A program made the position numbers and the translations under genes. From Microvirga ossetica (GTDB taxonomy: Bacteria > Pseudomonadota > Alphaproteobacteria > Rhizobiales > Beijerinckiaceae): 64,000 bases of DNA. The stretch is taken from the NCBI RefSeq assembly GCF_002741015.1, contig NZ_CP016619.1, positions 372,001 through 436,000 on the forward strand. Reading direction: 5' to 3'. Numbering within the stretch: the first letter of the stretch is position 1; every line of letters starts with the position of its first letter. The notes under the pieces were generated by a model. That model did no database searches and was not told where the DNA came from. It was given only the letters and a program-made list of their open reading frames with translations. Positions 17,866 to 26,626 of the stretch are shown here, piece after piece.

Positions 17866-19686
17866 TCAGCTCTTCACCCGAACATAACTGCCGGGCGCAT
17901 CCTCGATGGGCGTGAGCTTACCGCCGCCGATCTCCCGGGCCAGGACCTGCCTCCTGTCCTGTGCCTCGCTCCAGGCCTGCCAGTCCGGCCACCACGAGCC
18001 CGGATGCTCCTCTGCGGCTTCGAGCCAAGTCTCGAGCTCTCCCACGGGCGGCCCGTCGGTCCAGTATTGGTACCGGTTCCGTGTCGGCGGGTTCACAACC
18101 CCGGCAATATGGCCCGAGCCGGTAACGACAAATCGGACGGAACCACCAAGGAACCGTGCCCCTAAGAACACCGACCGCGCCGGTGCGATATGGTCCTCCC
18201 GCGCCGCCAAGTGGAAGATCGGGATCTTCACCTTCGAAAGGGCGAGGGTGACGCCGCCGATCTTCATGCGTCCCTGCGAGAGATCATTGTTGATGTAGCA
18301 ACGCCGCAGATAAAAGCGGTGGTTCGCTGCGGGAATGCGGGTCGAATCGGAGTTCCAGTACAGCAGGTCCAAAGGCAGCGGCGTCTGACCCTTCAGGTAC
18401 ACGTCGACGACGTAGGGCCAGATCAGATCGTTGGAGCGCAACAGGTTGAAGGCTGCCGCCATCTTGTGACCGTCTAGATACCCGTGCCGGGCCATGTCCC
18501 TCTCGATCGCGGCGACCTGTTCTTCGTCCATGAAGATCCTTAAATCGCCGGCCTGGCTGAAGTCGACCTGAGTGGTGAGGAAGGTGGCACTCTGGACGCG
18601 GGTGTCCCGTGTCGCTGCCAGATAGGCCAACGTGGCGGCAAGCAGGGTTCCACCGACGCAGTAGCCGAGCGCATGGATCGCCCGCTCGCCGGTGGCCTGC
18701 TCGACCGCGCCCAGCGCCTCCAGAATGCCATCATGCATGTAGTCCTCAAAGGACTTGTGGGCGAGTTCCTTGGTGGGGTTGACCCAGGAGATCATGAACA
18801 CCGTCTGGCCCTGGTCCACCGCCCATTTGACAAACGACTTCTCCGGGCTGAGGTCGAGGATGTAGAACTTGTTAATCCACGGTGGCACGACCAGAAGGGG
18901 CCGTTTCAGGACTTTCTCGGTCGTCGGAGCGTACTGGATCAGCTCCATCAATTCGTTACGGAAAATGACCTTGCCGGGGGTGATCGCCAGGTTCTTGCCG
19001 ATTTCGAACTTAGTCGTGTCGGTCTGCCGAATCTTGAGGTGGCCGCTCCCGCGCTCGATGTCTTCGGCCAGGAGCTGCATGCCCCGCACCAGGTTCTCAC
19101 CATCGGACGCGAAGGTCTCGTGCAGCAGCTCCGGGTTCGTGAACACCCAGTTTGAGGGCGCAATCGCATTAATGATCTGCGTCAGGTAGAAGCGAGCCTT
19201 GTTCCGGGTGCGGGGTTCGAGATCTTCGGCCGTATCGACCAGGGATTCGGCCCAGTGCGAGGTGATCAGGTACGATTGCCGCAGCAGATCGAAATAGGGG
19301 TTTTCTGACCAAGCCGGATGCTGAAACCGGGGATCTTCGGGCAGCGAGACGGCAAGGGGCCTTACGTCGCCGTTCTCCAGTCCCATGAGCCGGCACATCG
19401 AGGAATGCCACAACTCCAAACAGTTATTCCAGAGTACAACTTGGGCTTCCAACACCTTGTGGGGCTGTTGCAGCCAGGCTTGTTGGAGTTGAGACAGTGT
19501 CTTGAGAGCTGGAGCGAGATCATCGTGCAGGGTGAAATGCGTCAGATTGATCGCATGGGGGTGCAGAAAGACTGCGGCGGCCTTGCCTGCTTCCTCACTC
19601 AGCCGTGCCATGTTGTGCGCAAAACGCTGCGGGTTCCTGATTTCGAAGCCGAGGGTTCGTGCTGCCTCATATTGTTCCTGGCCCAT
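17866..19686 (-). CDS. phaC: Class I polyhydroxyalkanoate (PHB) synthase
   Basis: The product is 606 aa, the normal class I length. It polymerises (R)-3-hydroxyacyl-CoA into storage polyester at the granule surface. The lipase-like box GYCVGG holds the catalytic Cys343. The Asp is in AAREDHIAP and the His in TGSGHIAGV. The PhaC N-terminal domain (from NPYFDLLRQSYLITSHW) and the conserved PPWINKFYILDLSPEKS segment are intact. No phaA, phaB or phaR is adjacent, only a degraded phaJ-like piece just upstream on the opposite strand, so precursor supply is encoded elsewhere. Confidence 0.97.
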   Translation of the reverse strand: MGQEQYEAARTLGFEIRNPQRFAHNMARLSEEAGKAAAVFLHPHAINLTHFTLHDDLAPALKTLSQLQQAWLQQPHKVLEAQVVLWNNCLELWHSSMCRLMGLENGDVRPLAVSLPEDPRFQHPAWSENPYFDLLRQSYLITSHWAESLVDTAEDLEPRTRNKARFYLTQIINAIAPSNWVFTNPELLHETFASDGENLVRGMQLLAEDIERGSGHLKIRQTDTTKFEIGKNLAITPGKVIFRNELMELIQYAPTTEKVLKRPLLVVPPWINKFYILDLSPEKSFVKWAVDQGQTVFMISWVNPTKELAHKSFEDYMHDGILEALGAVEQATGERAIHALGYCVGGTLLAATLAYLAATRDTRVQSATFLTTQVDFSQAGDLRIFMDEEQVAAIERDMARHGYLDGHKMAAAFNLLRSNDLIWPYVVDVYLKGQTPLPLDLLYWNSDSTRIPAANHRFYLRRCYINNDLSQGRMKIGGVTLALSKVKIPIFHLAAREDHIAPARSVFLGARFLGGSVRFVVTGSGHIAGVVNPPTRNRYQYWTDGPPVGELETWLEAAEEHPGSWWPDWQAWSEAQDRRQVLAREIGGGKLTPIEDAPGSYVRVKS

Positions 19687-19891
19687 TCTGAAGCCTCAAG
19701 TACAGGCTGTCACTGCCCACCGCAGGACGAGATCCCAGTCAATCATACCACGAGTCCTGCTGTAAAATATTAAACTTGACTTAACGGACCGTGTCCGAGC
19801 GAGTTCATCCCGGCCCAATGATCAATTGCTTTGGGCTTGGCCATGCCGCCAAGCTTTGTGCCCCTGGCGCACCGCTCCACGGCTATGAGGC

Positions 19892-20085
19892 ATGACCGCC
19901 TATGTTGACCCGTTTCAGACGCTGACCTTCCGCGCTCCGGTGACGATAGGGGATCCGGTGCACGTTCAGGTGGAGGGCATCGGCATTATCCCTGAGCGGC
20001 TTCGCACTCGCCATGCTGGTACGCGCCACGTGGATGAGGAGATCGTCTTCGATGGCGAGGCACTTGTGAAAGTGCCATCCGCCGC
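19892..20085 (+). pseudogene. Fragment of a MaoC-type (R)-enoyl-CoA hydratase gene (phaJ-like)
   Basis: The translated segment QTLTFRAPVTIGDPVHVQVE, then GIIPERLRTRHAGTRHVDEE and IVFDGEALVKVPS, matches the C-terminal half of MaoC/PhaJ hot-dog hydratases. The catalytic Asp/His region is missing, and the internal strand after PERLR is degenerate. PhaJ makes (R)-3-hydroxyacyl-CoA for PhaC, so its placement beside phaC fits an eroded pha cluster. The open frame runs on to 20599, but that downstream part is a separate gene. Confidence 0.6.
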
Positions 20086-20320
20086 AAGCAGCCTCCCAGA
20101 TACCCGCGATGAGCCTCAAACCGCGGCTGACTCACAGGTGCGCAACCCATCACGGCCGGAGGGCTGGTCCGCGACTTTGCGCGCGGATGGGGCGCCAGAC
20201 GGAGGCTTGGAGAACCAGCAGGAAGGCCCCAAAACATGCAGCTGTGCCGCAGGCCGGAGATTGAAGACCACGGATAATCAGGTACAACTGAGTGATCCTT
20301 CGGTGGTAGCGGAGGCGCAC

Positions 20321-20599
20321 ATGATCTCCCTTGAAGATTTGATCGGCTTCTGTGATCTCACGCCCGAGGAGGTCCAGGTCGTGGCCGAGCACGAGCATGT
20401 CTCACAGGCCGCGGCTGCTGTGCTTGGCAATTACCTGCTCCAAAGCCCGCGCAGGTGCGAAACGATCCGCGACATGGTGATGGATGAGATTCGCGCGGCC
20501 GTTCGGCAGCACGATGTTGCTCATGCCCGGCAACTTGTCTCGACGCTGCGGCACCTCCTGAACGAGCATCCGAATGCAGCATTCCGCCAAGCTGCGTGA
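20321..20599 (+). CDS. Small conserved hypothetical protein (92 aa)
   Basis: The start at 20321 is set by a GGAGG about five bases upstream. The product (MISLEDLIGFCDLTPEEVQV, then AEHEHVSQAAAAVLGNYLLQ) is all-helical, with a second helical half (MVMDEIRAAVRQHDVAHARQ LVSTLRHLL). I recall similar uncharacterised proteins in Methylobacteriaceae but no named domain. It may be coupled to storage or stress physiology by position only. It is convergent with the thioesterase gene. Confidence 0.65.
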   Translation: MISLEDLIGFCDLTPEEVQVVAEHEHVSQAAAAVLGNYLLQSPRRCETIRDMVMDEIRAAVRQHDVAHARQLVSTLRHLLNEHPNAAFRQAA

Positions 20600-20807
20600 G
20601 ACACAACAGCGGGATGCCCGCGCAGATACAAGACGTGCGCTCTCTGTATTGGACGTCACGAGAACGGCTATCGGGTCCTGCTGATACGCGACAGGGCAGG
20701 CGCGCTTTCGTGCCGCCGAGAGATCCTCAATCCTACTCTCCTGATCATCCCACCTTCGGGCCTGATCGATCGGACCGTTCGGGCGTAATCGAATGCACAG
20801 CAGAATG

Positions 20808-21230
20808 TCATGAGGGGCGCTCGCCTGTTCCCCCCAAAGGGCAGGGCCGCCCGTTCTCGTTCACGGCCACAAAGACAAACTCCGCCTCAGTCACCTTGAG
20901 ACGGGTTCCTCGGCCCTGCCGCAGCACCCACACCTCGACGTTGAGGGTGATGGATGTCCGTCCGATCCGGATCGGATCGGTATAGCAGCAGACTGCGTCA
21001 CCGGCTTGTACCGGTTGGAGGAACGCGATGTTGGACACCGCAACCGTGACGACCGAATCCTGTGCGTGCGAGGCTGCCGTCATCGAGGCGGCAGCATCCA
21101 TCAGAGCCATGATCCAGCCCCCAAAGATGTCGCCGCGGGGATTGGTGTTGGCCGGCATGGCAAGGGTGCGGGACGCCAAGGCGCCCCGCGGCTCGTCGAC
21201 GATATCTCGCTTCTGAACTGCGTGGTTCAT
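20808..21230 (-). CDS. Acyl-CoA thioesterase (hot-dog fold, YciA-like)
   Basis: The product is 140 aa from the ATG at 21230. Typical signatures are MPANTNPRGDIFGGWIMALM (with the catalytic Asn/Asp of the family), DAAASMTAASHA and VAVSNIAFLQPVQAGD, ending in the usual strand RLKVTEAEFVFVAVNENG. It hydrolyses acyl-CoA to free acid and CoA in the cytoplasm. Placement in the PHA/acyl-CoA block suggests a role in CoA ester turnover. A longer in-frame start at 21260 adds ten residues without support. Confidence 0.9.
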   Translation of the reverse strand: MNHAVQKRDIVDEPRGALASRTLAMPANTNPRGDIFGGWIMALMDAAASMTAASHAQDSVVTVAVSNIAFLQPVQAGDAVCCYTDPIRIGRTSITLNVEVWVLRQGRGTRLKVTEAEFVFVAVNENGRPCPLGGTGERPS

Positions 21231-21256
21231 GCTGCATCCTTCAGGTGTGGTTCGCC

Positions 21257-21445
21257 TCAATGGGTGGGAACACCATCAATGGCGGTGGGACGCGATCGGG
21301 CGGCCTGACGCGCGATGTGTCTGATGTCAGCGCGGCCGATGCCAAGGTCCGACAACTCGCGTTCGCTGAGGCTTTCAAGCTCTCGGATGGTCTTGTGGTA
21401 TGTGAGCCATCGTTGAACCTGTGTGAGAACAAGCGACATCAACAT
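21257..21445 (-). CDS. DUF1127 small protein
   Basis: The product is 62 aa with the diagnostic DUF1127 core TIRELESLSERELSDLGIGR ADIRHIAR. The N-terminal helix is amphipathic. Members of this family are small Arg-rich proteins in alphaproteobacteria that can bind RNA and affect phosphate/carbon or stress responses; here the role is not known. It lies 26 bp upstream of the thioesterase gene in the same direction, so they may be co-transcribed. Confidence 0.88.
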   Translation of the reverse strand: MLMSLVLTQVQRWLTYHKTIRELESLSERELSDLGIGRADIRHIARQAARSRPTAIDGVPTH

Positions 21446-21495
21446 GGGCAGGCTACCTCTGTGAGAGTTCGAATGGGGCTCAGCGCCGACAGCCT

Positions 21496-21822
21496 CTAGT
21501 CCCTGAGGTGCGGGTAGCGCCGCATCATTTCAGCTTGCATCGCCCGGGCTTCGGTCCAGACGCTGGTGGCCATGCGGAGCGAGGTGAGGACGATCACGGC
21601 AAGTCTCCGAGCGCGGGTTCGACCAAGCACCTGGTGCGGACTCGCGCCAGATTGTCGGTGATCAACCGCCGATGGAAACGAGGCGGACACCGTCGTGGTC
21701 TGATTCGCATGAATGGTGGGCAGGAGCACAGTGCATGGAGGCTCTGCAGAACGACATTGGGTCTCAAGCCTGGGGTGCAGGTCGGCCCTGAGGGACCCGG
21801 GCGGAACCGTTTGAACTGGCAT
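21496..21822 (-). CDS. Hypothetical protein with DUF1127-neighbour-type C-terminus
   Basis: The product is 108 aa. The ATG at 21822 has AGGAG seven bases upstream. The N-terminal 60 residues are low-complexity (Ser/Thr/Pro/Arg). The C-terminal part (RRLAVIVLTSLRMATSVWTE, then ARAMQAEMMRRYPHLRD) is like that of short proteins found near DUF1127 genes in Methylobacteriaceae (ending in RRYP/RRHP). Function unknown. The N-terminal portion may be non-native. Confidence 0.5.
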   Translation of the reverse strand: MPVQTVPPGSLRADLHPRLETQCRSAEPPCTVLLPTIHANQTTTVSASFPSAVDHRQSGASPHQVLGRTRARRLAVIVLTSLRMATSVWTEARAMQAEMMRRYPHLRD

Positions 21823-22038
21823 GGGCCATCTCCTGTGGTGTCAAACACCGATGATCCCGAGCGCTTCCGTGAGTGTTCTTGTGAAGAGCATGCGCGTGTT
21901 TGCTGCGTTGCGGCATACAGGTCAGAGCATATGACCTATGCGCAACCGGCACGGAACTTCGCCATGAGGCCGAAGGATAGGACTGTTCCACTGGTGGCGT
22001 TCAGGACACCACGCCCTGCGGCAATGCTGACCTTGTCT

Positions 22039-22074
22039 ATTGTGCATTGCAACATGTATTGTGCGTTGCAGCAT
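22039..22074. promoter_or_regulatory. Tandem PhaR-like operator sites
   Basis: ATTGTGCATTGCAACAT (22039-22055) and ATTGTGCGTTGCAGCAT (22058-22074) are two similar imperfect palindromes with a 19-bp repeat period. They resemble the perfect site in front of the phasin gene at 23965. They lie about 90 bp upstream of the small gene at 22166. Confidence 0.5.
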
Positions 22075-22122
22075 CATGCGTCTTTGATGTTGCAGCCCTT
22101 CGGGGCGTTTCCTCCCTGAACT

Positions 22123-22150
22123 TGGCCGCTCTCCGGAGCGGCCCCTTTTG
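22123..22150 (+). terminator. Rho-independent terminator-like hairpin
   Basis: GGCCGCT-CTCCGG-AGCGGCC followed by CCTTTTG forms a GC-rich stem with a T run. It would end a short transcript initiated from the PhaR-like region, or attenuate the gene at 22166, because no gene ends just upstream on this strand. Confidence 0.5.
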
Positions 22151-22165
22151 TCAAGCAGGTGTCCG

Positions 22166-22420
22166 ATGATCCTTCTTCTAAACCTTGCTGCGGACATGGC
22201 ACTGTTGGCACTGGAAAGCCAAACCATCATCGGGATCAGGCTGGCCCGTCTGACCCTCGGCGGACCGGCCGCCATGGCAGAGGCCGAGCGGATGGTGTCC
22301 GAGAAGGTCTTTGCGCTTGGCGAGGCCGCGACGACGCTGGCCACCGGTGGGTCGGCCCATGATGTCGTGCGGGGCTACCGCCGGCACGTGCAGGCGAACG
22401 CCCAACGTCTCACAGGCTGA
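22166..22420 (+). CDS. Small hypothetical protein, possibly PHA-associated
   Basis: The product is 84 aa (MILLLNLAADMALLALESQT, then IIGIRLARLTLGGPAAMAEA), helical throughout, ending in GGSAHDVVRGYRRHVQANAQ. Length, alanine-rich helices and PhaR-like sites upstream suggest a phasin-like or granule-associated role, but no named domain is recognised. I start at the ATG at 22166, not the in-frame ATG at 22148, because homologue-like sequence starts there. It is followed 60 bp later by the LysR gene. Confidence 0.6.
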   Translation: MILLLNLAADMALLALESQTIIGIRLARLTLGGPAAMAEAERMVSEKVFALGEAATTLATGGSAHDVVRGYRRHVQANAQRLTG

Positions 22421-22480
22421 CGTCAACGGGGACGCCACGTCTCCCGTCCCCGTATTCCGCTGTCATCGCGAGGGACTGCC

Positions 22481-23371
22481 TTGGATTGGGACAAGATCAA
22501 ACTCTTCTATGAGGTGGCGGAAGCCGGGAGCTTTACCCGGGCTGGTGAAAAGCTCGACCTGAACCAGTCCTCTCTCAGCCGCAGCATCAGTGCCCTGGAG
22601 CGGGATCTGAACGTTCCGCTCTTCCATCGTCACGCCCGTGGGCTCATCCTGACCGAGCATGGTGATGCCCTGTTCCGGGCAGCGCTCGACATGCGCCGGT
22701 CCGTGGAGGTGACGCGTCAGCGGTTCGCCGAAACCAGTGAACGGCCCGTCGGCGATCTCAAGGTCACGGCAACCGTCGGGATTGGTGGCATCTGGCTCAC
22801 CAACCGCATCGCGGAATTCCTCGACCTCTACCCGGAGGTCAACGTGCAGCTGATCCTGACCAACGACGATCTCGACCTTGCCATGCGCGAGGCCGATCTT
22901 GCGATCCGGCTCCGGCGTCCGGTTCAGCCGGATTTGATCCAGCGGCGCCTGTTCACCATCCACTACCATGCCTATGCCGCGCACGCGTATCTCGATCACT
23001 TCGGCGAGCCCAAGTGCCTGGAGGATCTCGACCACCACCGCATTGTTTGCCTGGGCGGCAACCAGCCTGCCTTCATCCTCGACCTGCACCGGCTGCCAAC
23101 CCTCGGGCGAGACCCCAAGTCCCCACGCGCGAGTCGGTTTGTGGTCAATGACAGCCTGGCTCTCCGGCATGCGATCGAGACAGGCGCCGGGATCGGCATG
23201 GCGCCGGATTATGCCATGGGCGACAACCCGAAGGTGCGACGGGTTCTGGAGGAGGTCGACATGCCAGCGCTCGACAGCTACCTGGTGTATCCGGAAGAAA
23301 TGCGCTCGGTCGCGCGGGTTCAGGTGTTTCGCGACTTCCTCGTCACGAAGGCGCAGCGCTGGGTCTACTAG
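22481..23371 (+). CDS. LysR-family transcriptional regulator
   Basis: The product is 296 aa from a TTG at 22481. The N-terminal winged HTH is clear (DWDKIKLFYEVAEAGSFTRA, then LNQSSLSRSISALERDLNVP). The C-terminal effector-binding domain contains LILTNDDLDLAMREADLAIR and DYAMGDNPKVRRVLEEVDMP. The inducer is unknown. Its position between the small PHA-like gene and phasin suggests, without proof, control of one of these. A bidirectional terminator follows it and separates it from the convergent phasin gene. Confidence 0.92.
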   Translation: MDWDKIKLFYEVAEAGSFTRAGEKLDLNQSSLSRSISALERDLNVPLFHRHARGLILTEHGDALFRAALDMRRSVEVTRQRFAETSERPVGDLKVTATVGIGGIWLTNRIAEFLDLYPEVNVQLILTNDDLDLAMREADLAIRLRRPVQPDLIQRRLFTIHYHAYAAHAYLDHFGEPKCLEDLDHHRIVCLGGNQPAFILDLHRLPTLGRDPKSPRASRFVVNDSLALRHAIETGAGIGMAPDYAMGDNPKVRRVLEEVDMPALDSYLVYPEEMRSVARVQVFRDFLVTKAQRWVY

Positions 23372-23473
23372 AGTTCTGCCAGATCAGGTGGCCAAACCCG
23401 GAAAATGCGGTATGAGGCGTCGGGAACGAGACCGATCCGGAAGCTGGATCAATCTGATGCCAACCCAACAGAC

Positions 23474-23504
23474 AAAAACGCCCGGCATAGGGGCCGGGCG
23501 TTTT
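23474..23504. terminator. Bidirectional rho-independent terminator
   Basis: CGCCCGGC-ATAGGG-GCCGGGCG forms a strong stem flanked by AAAA on the left and TTTT on the right. It can end both the LysR transcript (plus strand) and the phasin transcript (minus strand). Confidence 0.85.
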
Positions 23505-23526
23505 GAACAGGCGGATGAAGAACGCG

Positions 23527-23895
23527 TTACTTAGTGTGAGCTGAAGCCTTGGCCGGGACCATTGCGGCCATCGCGGTCGAGCGAAGAGCATTGAAGGGCG
23601 CGAAGCTGTCCTGAGCCAGCTTGGTATAGAGTTCACGGGTCTTGGTGGCTTGAGCGACAAAGCCCTTGTGGGTGCTCTGGACGTACTCAGTCTGAATCTC
23701 GATCGCCTTCTCGAGCGACCTGACGCCGACGAGCTTCTCGAACATGGCCGCGCTCTGCTCGAACGACTTTCTGGCATAATCGGCTGTTTCAACAGCGATC
23801 GCCTTCGTGCCGGTGGAGGCAACCTCAAAAGTCTTCAGGGTGGTGCCGAAGCTGTCTTTGCCGAGCTTCTGGATGGTCTCAAACTGCTGGTTCAT
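23527..23895 (-). CDS. phaP: Phasin family protein
   Basis: The product is 122 aa with the phasin_2 pattern: FETIQKLGKDSFGTTLKTFE, then ADYARKSFEQSAAMFEKLVG, and the signature LEKAIEIQTEYVQSTHKGFV. Phasins coat polyhydroxyalkanoate granules and control their number and size. Transcription starts beyond a perfect palindrome (23965-23983) that resembles a PhaR operator, so it is probably repressed by PhaR until polymer is present. It is the canonical partner of the phaC at 17.9 kb. Confidence 0.93.
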   Translation of the reverse strand: MNQQFETIQKLGKDSFGTTLKTFEVASTGTKAIAVETADYARKSFEQSAAMFEKLVGVRSLEKAIEIQTEYVQSTHKGFVAQATKTRELYTKLAQDSFAPFNALRSTAMAAMVPAKASAHTK

Positions 23896-23964
23896 GATGG
23901 TTCTCCGAAGCTGGGCGCGGCGCCCGCTGGTGGGTCTCGCCGTTCAAGTCCTCGGCTGATCCTT

Positions 23965-23983
23965 TATTGTGCAATGCACAATA
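23965..23983. promoter_or_regulatory. Perfect palindrome, probable PhaR operator of the phasin gene
   Basis: TATTGTGCAATGCACAATA is a perfect 9-1-9 palindrome 70 bp upstream of the phasin start. It shares the GC-N3-GC centre of the PhaR consensus known from Paracoccus (CTGC-N3/4-GCAG), with GTGC/GCAC replacing CTGC/GCAG. Confidence 0.65.
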
Positions 23984-23999
23984 TGCGCAGAGGTCAGCC

Positions 24000-24657
24000 T
24001 CGATAGGATCTTGTTGCGGGAACACCTGCCGGGTAAGTCCGATGCGCGGTAGGCACGGGGGTAACCCAACTCCTATCGCCGGTGTCGATTTGCACCTCAT
24101 GATTGGACTGGCAGCCAGTGACAAATCAAGGACTTAGCCAAGACTGAAGTGCAAAGCTTTGTATTTCAGGTGAGACTTTTTGCGTTTCATTTGAGACTGG
24201 CCAACCGGTTCACGCGGGGTGGCGAAACTTGCATGGCGGGCTCGGAAGCCTCCATTCGCTGGAGGCCACTCCTGAGCGGCTCAGCGAGACGTGGCAGCTC
24301 GCAGTTAACAATGGGCGAATTTTTGTTTGCAGTTCATGCGGGACTGACAGCCTCCTCAGGCTCACATGAAGTGCGCGAATTACCGTCCAAATTGCCCAGT
24401 CCTTTCAAGAAGTGCAAATCGACACTTCTGGAGCCCAAAGGGAGTTAACAAAGGCTCATCCGGACAAATTGCTTCAGATTGGATGGAGGACGAGACGTCC
24501 GATTGGCCCGCCCGTGAATCGACGGAATTCGACAATGCTGTCGTAGGTGCAGGTCTTGCAGGCTTACCGAGCCGAAATGCCATCTAATCTTGTCCGGCAG
24601 CTGGCTTAGCCAGCCTCGGCTGACCGCAGGCCATTCACGGTGAAGAGGGAGGACAAA
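24000..24657. other. Intergenic stretch with probable mobile-element debris
   Basis: About 650 bp. Near 24150-24340 two related phrases occur (TTTCAGGTGAGACTTTTTGC, TTCATTTGAGACTGG, and TTCATGCGGGACTGAC), which look like the repeated ends of an insertion sequence, but no transposase is left. No other gene is supported. The last 40 bp hold the ribosome site of the acyl-CoA synthetase. Confidence 0.4.
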
Positions 24658-26352
24658 ATGGACAACTTACTGCCTGGCTTTATCCCTAGCTATGTCCATG
24701 GTGCCAACAACGAACCGCTGCTCGGCCTGACCATCGGGCAAGCGCTGGACCGTACCGCTGCTACCTGGGCAGACCAACCCGCCCTGATTGCACGCGCCCA
24801 AGATATTCGATGGACCTGGCGCGAGCTGAGGGACCAAGCAGATGCCTTTGCAGCTGGCCTGCTCGCACTCGGCCTCCGGCGCGGCAACCGGATCGGCATC
24901 TGGTCTCTCAACCGCGCGGAATGGGCGCTAACCCAGTTCGCCGCCGCGCGGGCAGGGCTGATCCTGGTGACGATCAACCCGGCCTATCGGCTGTCCGAGC
25001 TGGAGTTCGCCCTCAACAATGTCGGCTGCGCGTCCCTGGTGACAGCGAGCGCGTTCAAGAACAGCGACTACATCGGGATGGTCAATGCCCTTGCGCCGGA
25101 GCTCGCCGCTTCGGTGCCGGGCCACCTCTCCGCAGCGCGGCTGCCGCAGCTGCGTGCTGTGATCCAGATCGGCGGACCGCCCGTGCCAGGCGCGATCCCC
25201 TTTGACGAGGTCGCCGCCCGGGGCGGCGAGGCCGAGCGTGCCGAGCTACGCGAGCTCCAGTTCGACGACGCGGTGAACATCCAGTTCACCAGTGGCACCA
25301 CCGGCTCGCCGAAAGGCGTCACGCTGACCCATCACAACATCCTCAACAACGGTTACTTCGTCGGCCGTGCCATGCGGCTGACTGCGGCGGACCGGATCTG
25401 CATCCCGGTGCCGCTCTATCACTGCTTCGGCATGGTCATGGGCAACCTCGCGGCGCTGACCCACGGCTGCGCCATGGTTTATCCAGGCGAGGGCTTCGAC
25501 CCGCTGGCGACCCTGGAGGCGGTGCAGGCTGAGGGTTGCACTGCGCTCTACGGCGTACCCACCATGTTCATCGCTGAGCTGGACCATCCGGAGTTCGCAC
25601 GCTTCGATTTCAGCGCCCTACGCACTGGAATTATGGCAGGTGCGCCCTGCCCAATTGAGGTGATGCGACGGGTGGTAGAGCAGATGAACATGCGCGAGGT
25701 CACCATCGCCTACGGCATGACGGAAACCAGCCCGGTAAGCTTTCAGAGCGCCGTTGATGATCCGACGGAGCGGCGCGTCTCCACAGTCGGCCGGATCCAC
25801 CCGCACCTCGAGGTGAAGATTGTAGACACAGAGGGACGCGTAGTGGCGCGCGGCCAGCCGGGCGAGCTCTGCACGCGGGGCTACTCCGTCATGCTCGGTT
25901 ACTGGGGCGATGCCGAGAAGACGGCCGAGGTGCTCGATGCCGCGCGCTGGATGCATACCGGTGACCTCGCCACCTTAGACGACGAAGGCTACTGCAACAT
26001 CGTCGGCCGCATCAAGGACATGGTGATCCGTGGGGGCGAGAACCTCTACCCGCGCGAAATTGAGGAATTCCTCTTCCGCCACCCAAAAATCCAGCAGGTC
26101 CAGGTCTTTGGCGTCCCCGACTCGAAGTACGGCGAAGAACTCTGCGCCTGGATCAAGATACGCGAGGGTGAGACGATGGCGGAGGAGGAGGTGCGGGCCT
26201 TCTGCCGGGGACAAATCGCCCACCAGAAGATCCCACGCTACGTCCAGTTCGTAGACGAGTTCCCCATGACTGTCACCGGCAAGGTCCAGAAGTTCATCAT
26301 GCGTCAGGCGGTGGAAGAGCAGCTCGGGTTGAAGCCCGACGAGACCGCATAG
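24658..26352 (+). CDS. AMP-dependent acyl-CoA synthetase (fatty-acid-CoA ligase-like)
   Basis: The product is 564 aa. The start at 24658 is supported by GAGGGAGG directly upstream; an in-frame ATG at 24640 is weaker. The ANL-family motifs are all present: P-loop [19 protein letters not shown], hinge and adenylate-binding [18 protein letters not shown], and the catalytic Lys in TVTGKVQKF. It activates a medium- or long-chain carboxylate to acyl-CoA with ATP in the cytoplasm. Close overall resemblance to FadD3/AMP-binding ligases of Methylobacteriaceae gives no firm substrate. It fits the acyl-CoA/PHA block. Confidence 0.95.
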   Translation: MDNLLPGFIPSYVHGANNEPLLGLTIGQALDRTAATWADQPALIARAQDIRWTWRELRDQADAFAAGLLALGLRRGNRIGIWSLNRAEWALTQFAAARAGLILVTINPAYRLSELEFALNNVGCASLVTASAFKNSDYIGMVNALAPELAASVPGHLSAARLPQLRAVIQIGGPPVPGAIPFDEVAARGGEAERAELRELQFDDAVNIQFTSGTTGSPKGVTLTHHNILNNGYFVGRAMRLTAADRICIPVPLYHCFGMVMGNLAALTHGCAMVYPGEGFDPLATLEAVQAEGCTALYGVPTMFIAELDHPEFARFDFSALRTGIMAGAPCPIEVMRRVVEQMNMREVTIAYGMTETSPVSFQSAVDDPTERRVSTVGRIHPHLEVKIVDTEGRVVARGQPGELCTRGYSVMLGYWGDAEKTAEVLDAARWMHTGDLATLDDEGYCNIVGRIKDMVIRGGENLYPREIEEFLFRHPKIQQVQVFGVPDSKYGEELCAWIKIREGETMAEEEVRAFCRGQIAHQKIPRYVQFVDEFPMTVTGKVQKFIMRQAVEEQLGLKPDETA

Positions 26353-26626
26353 AAGCAAGGATCTGTGTTGGAGTTGTTTCCACTTGTGTGGAATCATCGC
26401 TCGTCGCAAGGCGAAGGGTCTACTGCGCGATCCGCGCTGCCTGCGCAGCCCGGCCCACTGCGCCTCGCTGACCCCACGACTGCTGATCCAGCAACGTCGC
26501 CAGTACGATGCCTCGGTGGTATCATGATCGGGCAGCGCTGCGGCCTCATGCAGGCTGAGGAACCGGGCTGTGCACGCGAGTCGCTATGGCTTGGGACGTC
26601 TCACCAGACCGTCCGGGGAGCGCTGC

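Noticed and set aside
21508..22119. 203-codon plus-strand ORF
   Set aside because: It overlaps a leftward gene with a good ribosome site, has no motif, and runs through the PhaR-like tandem sites.
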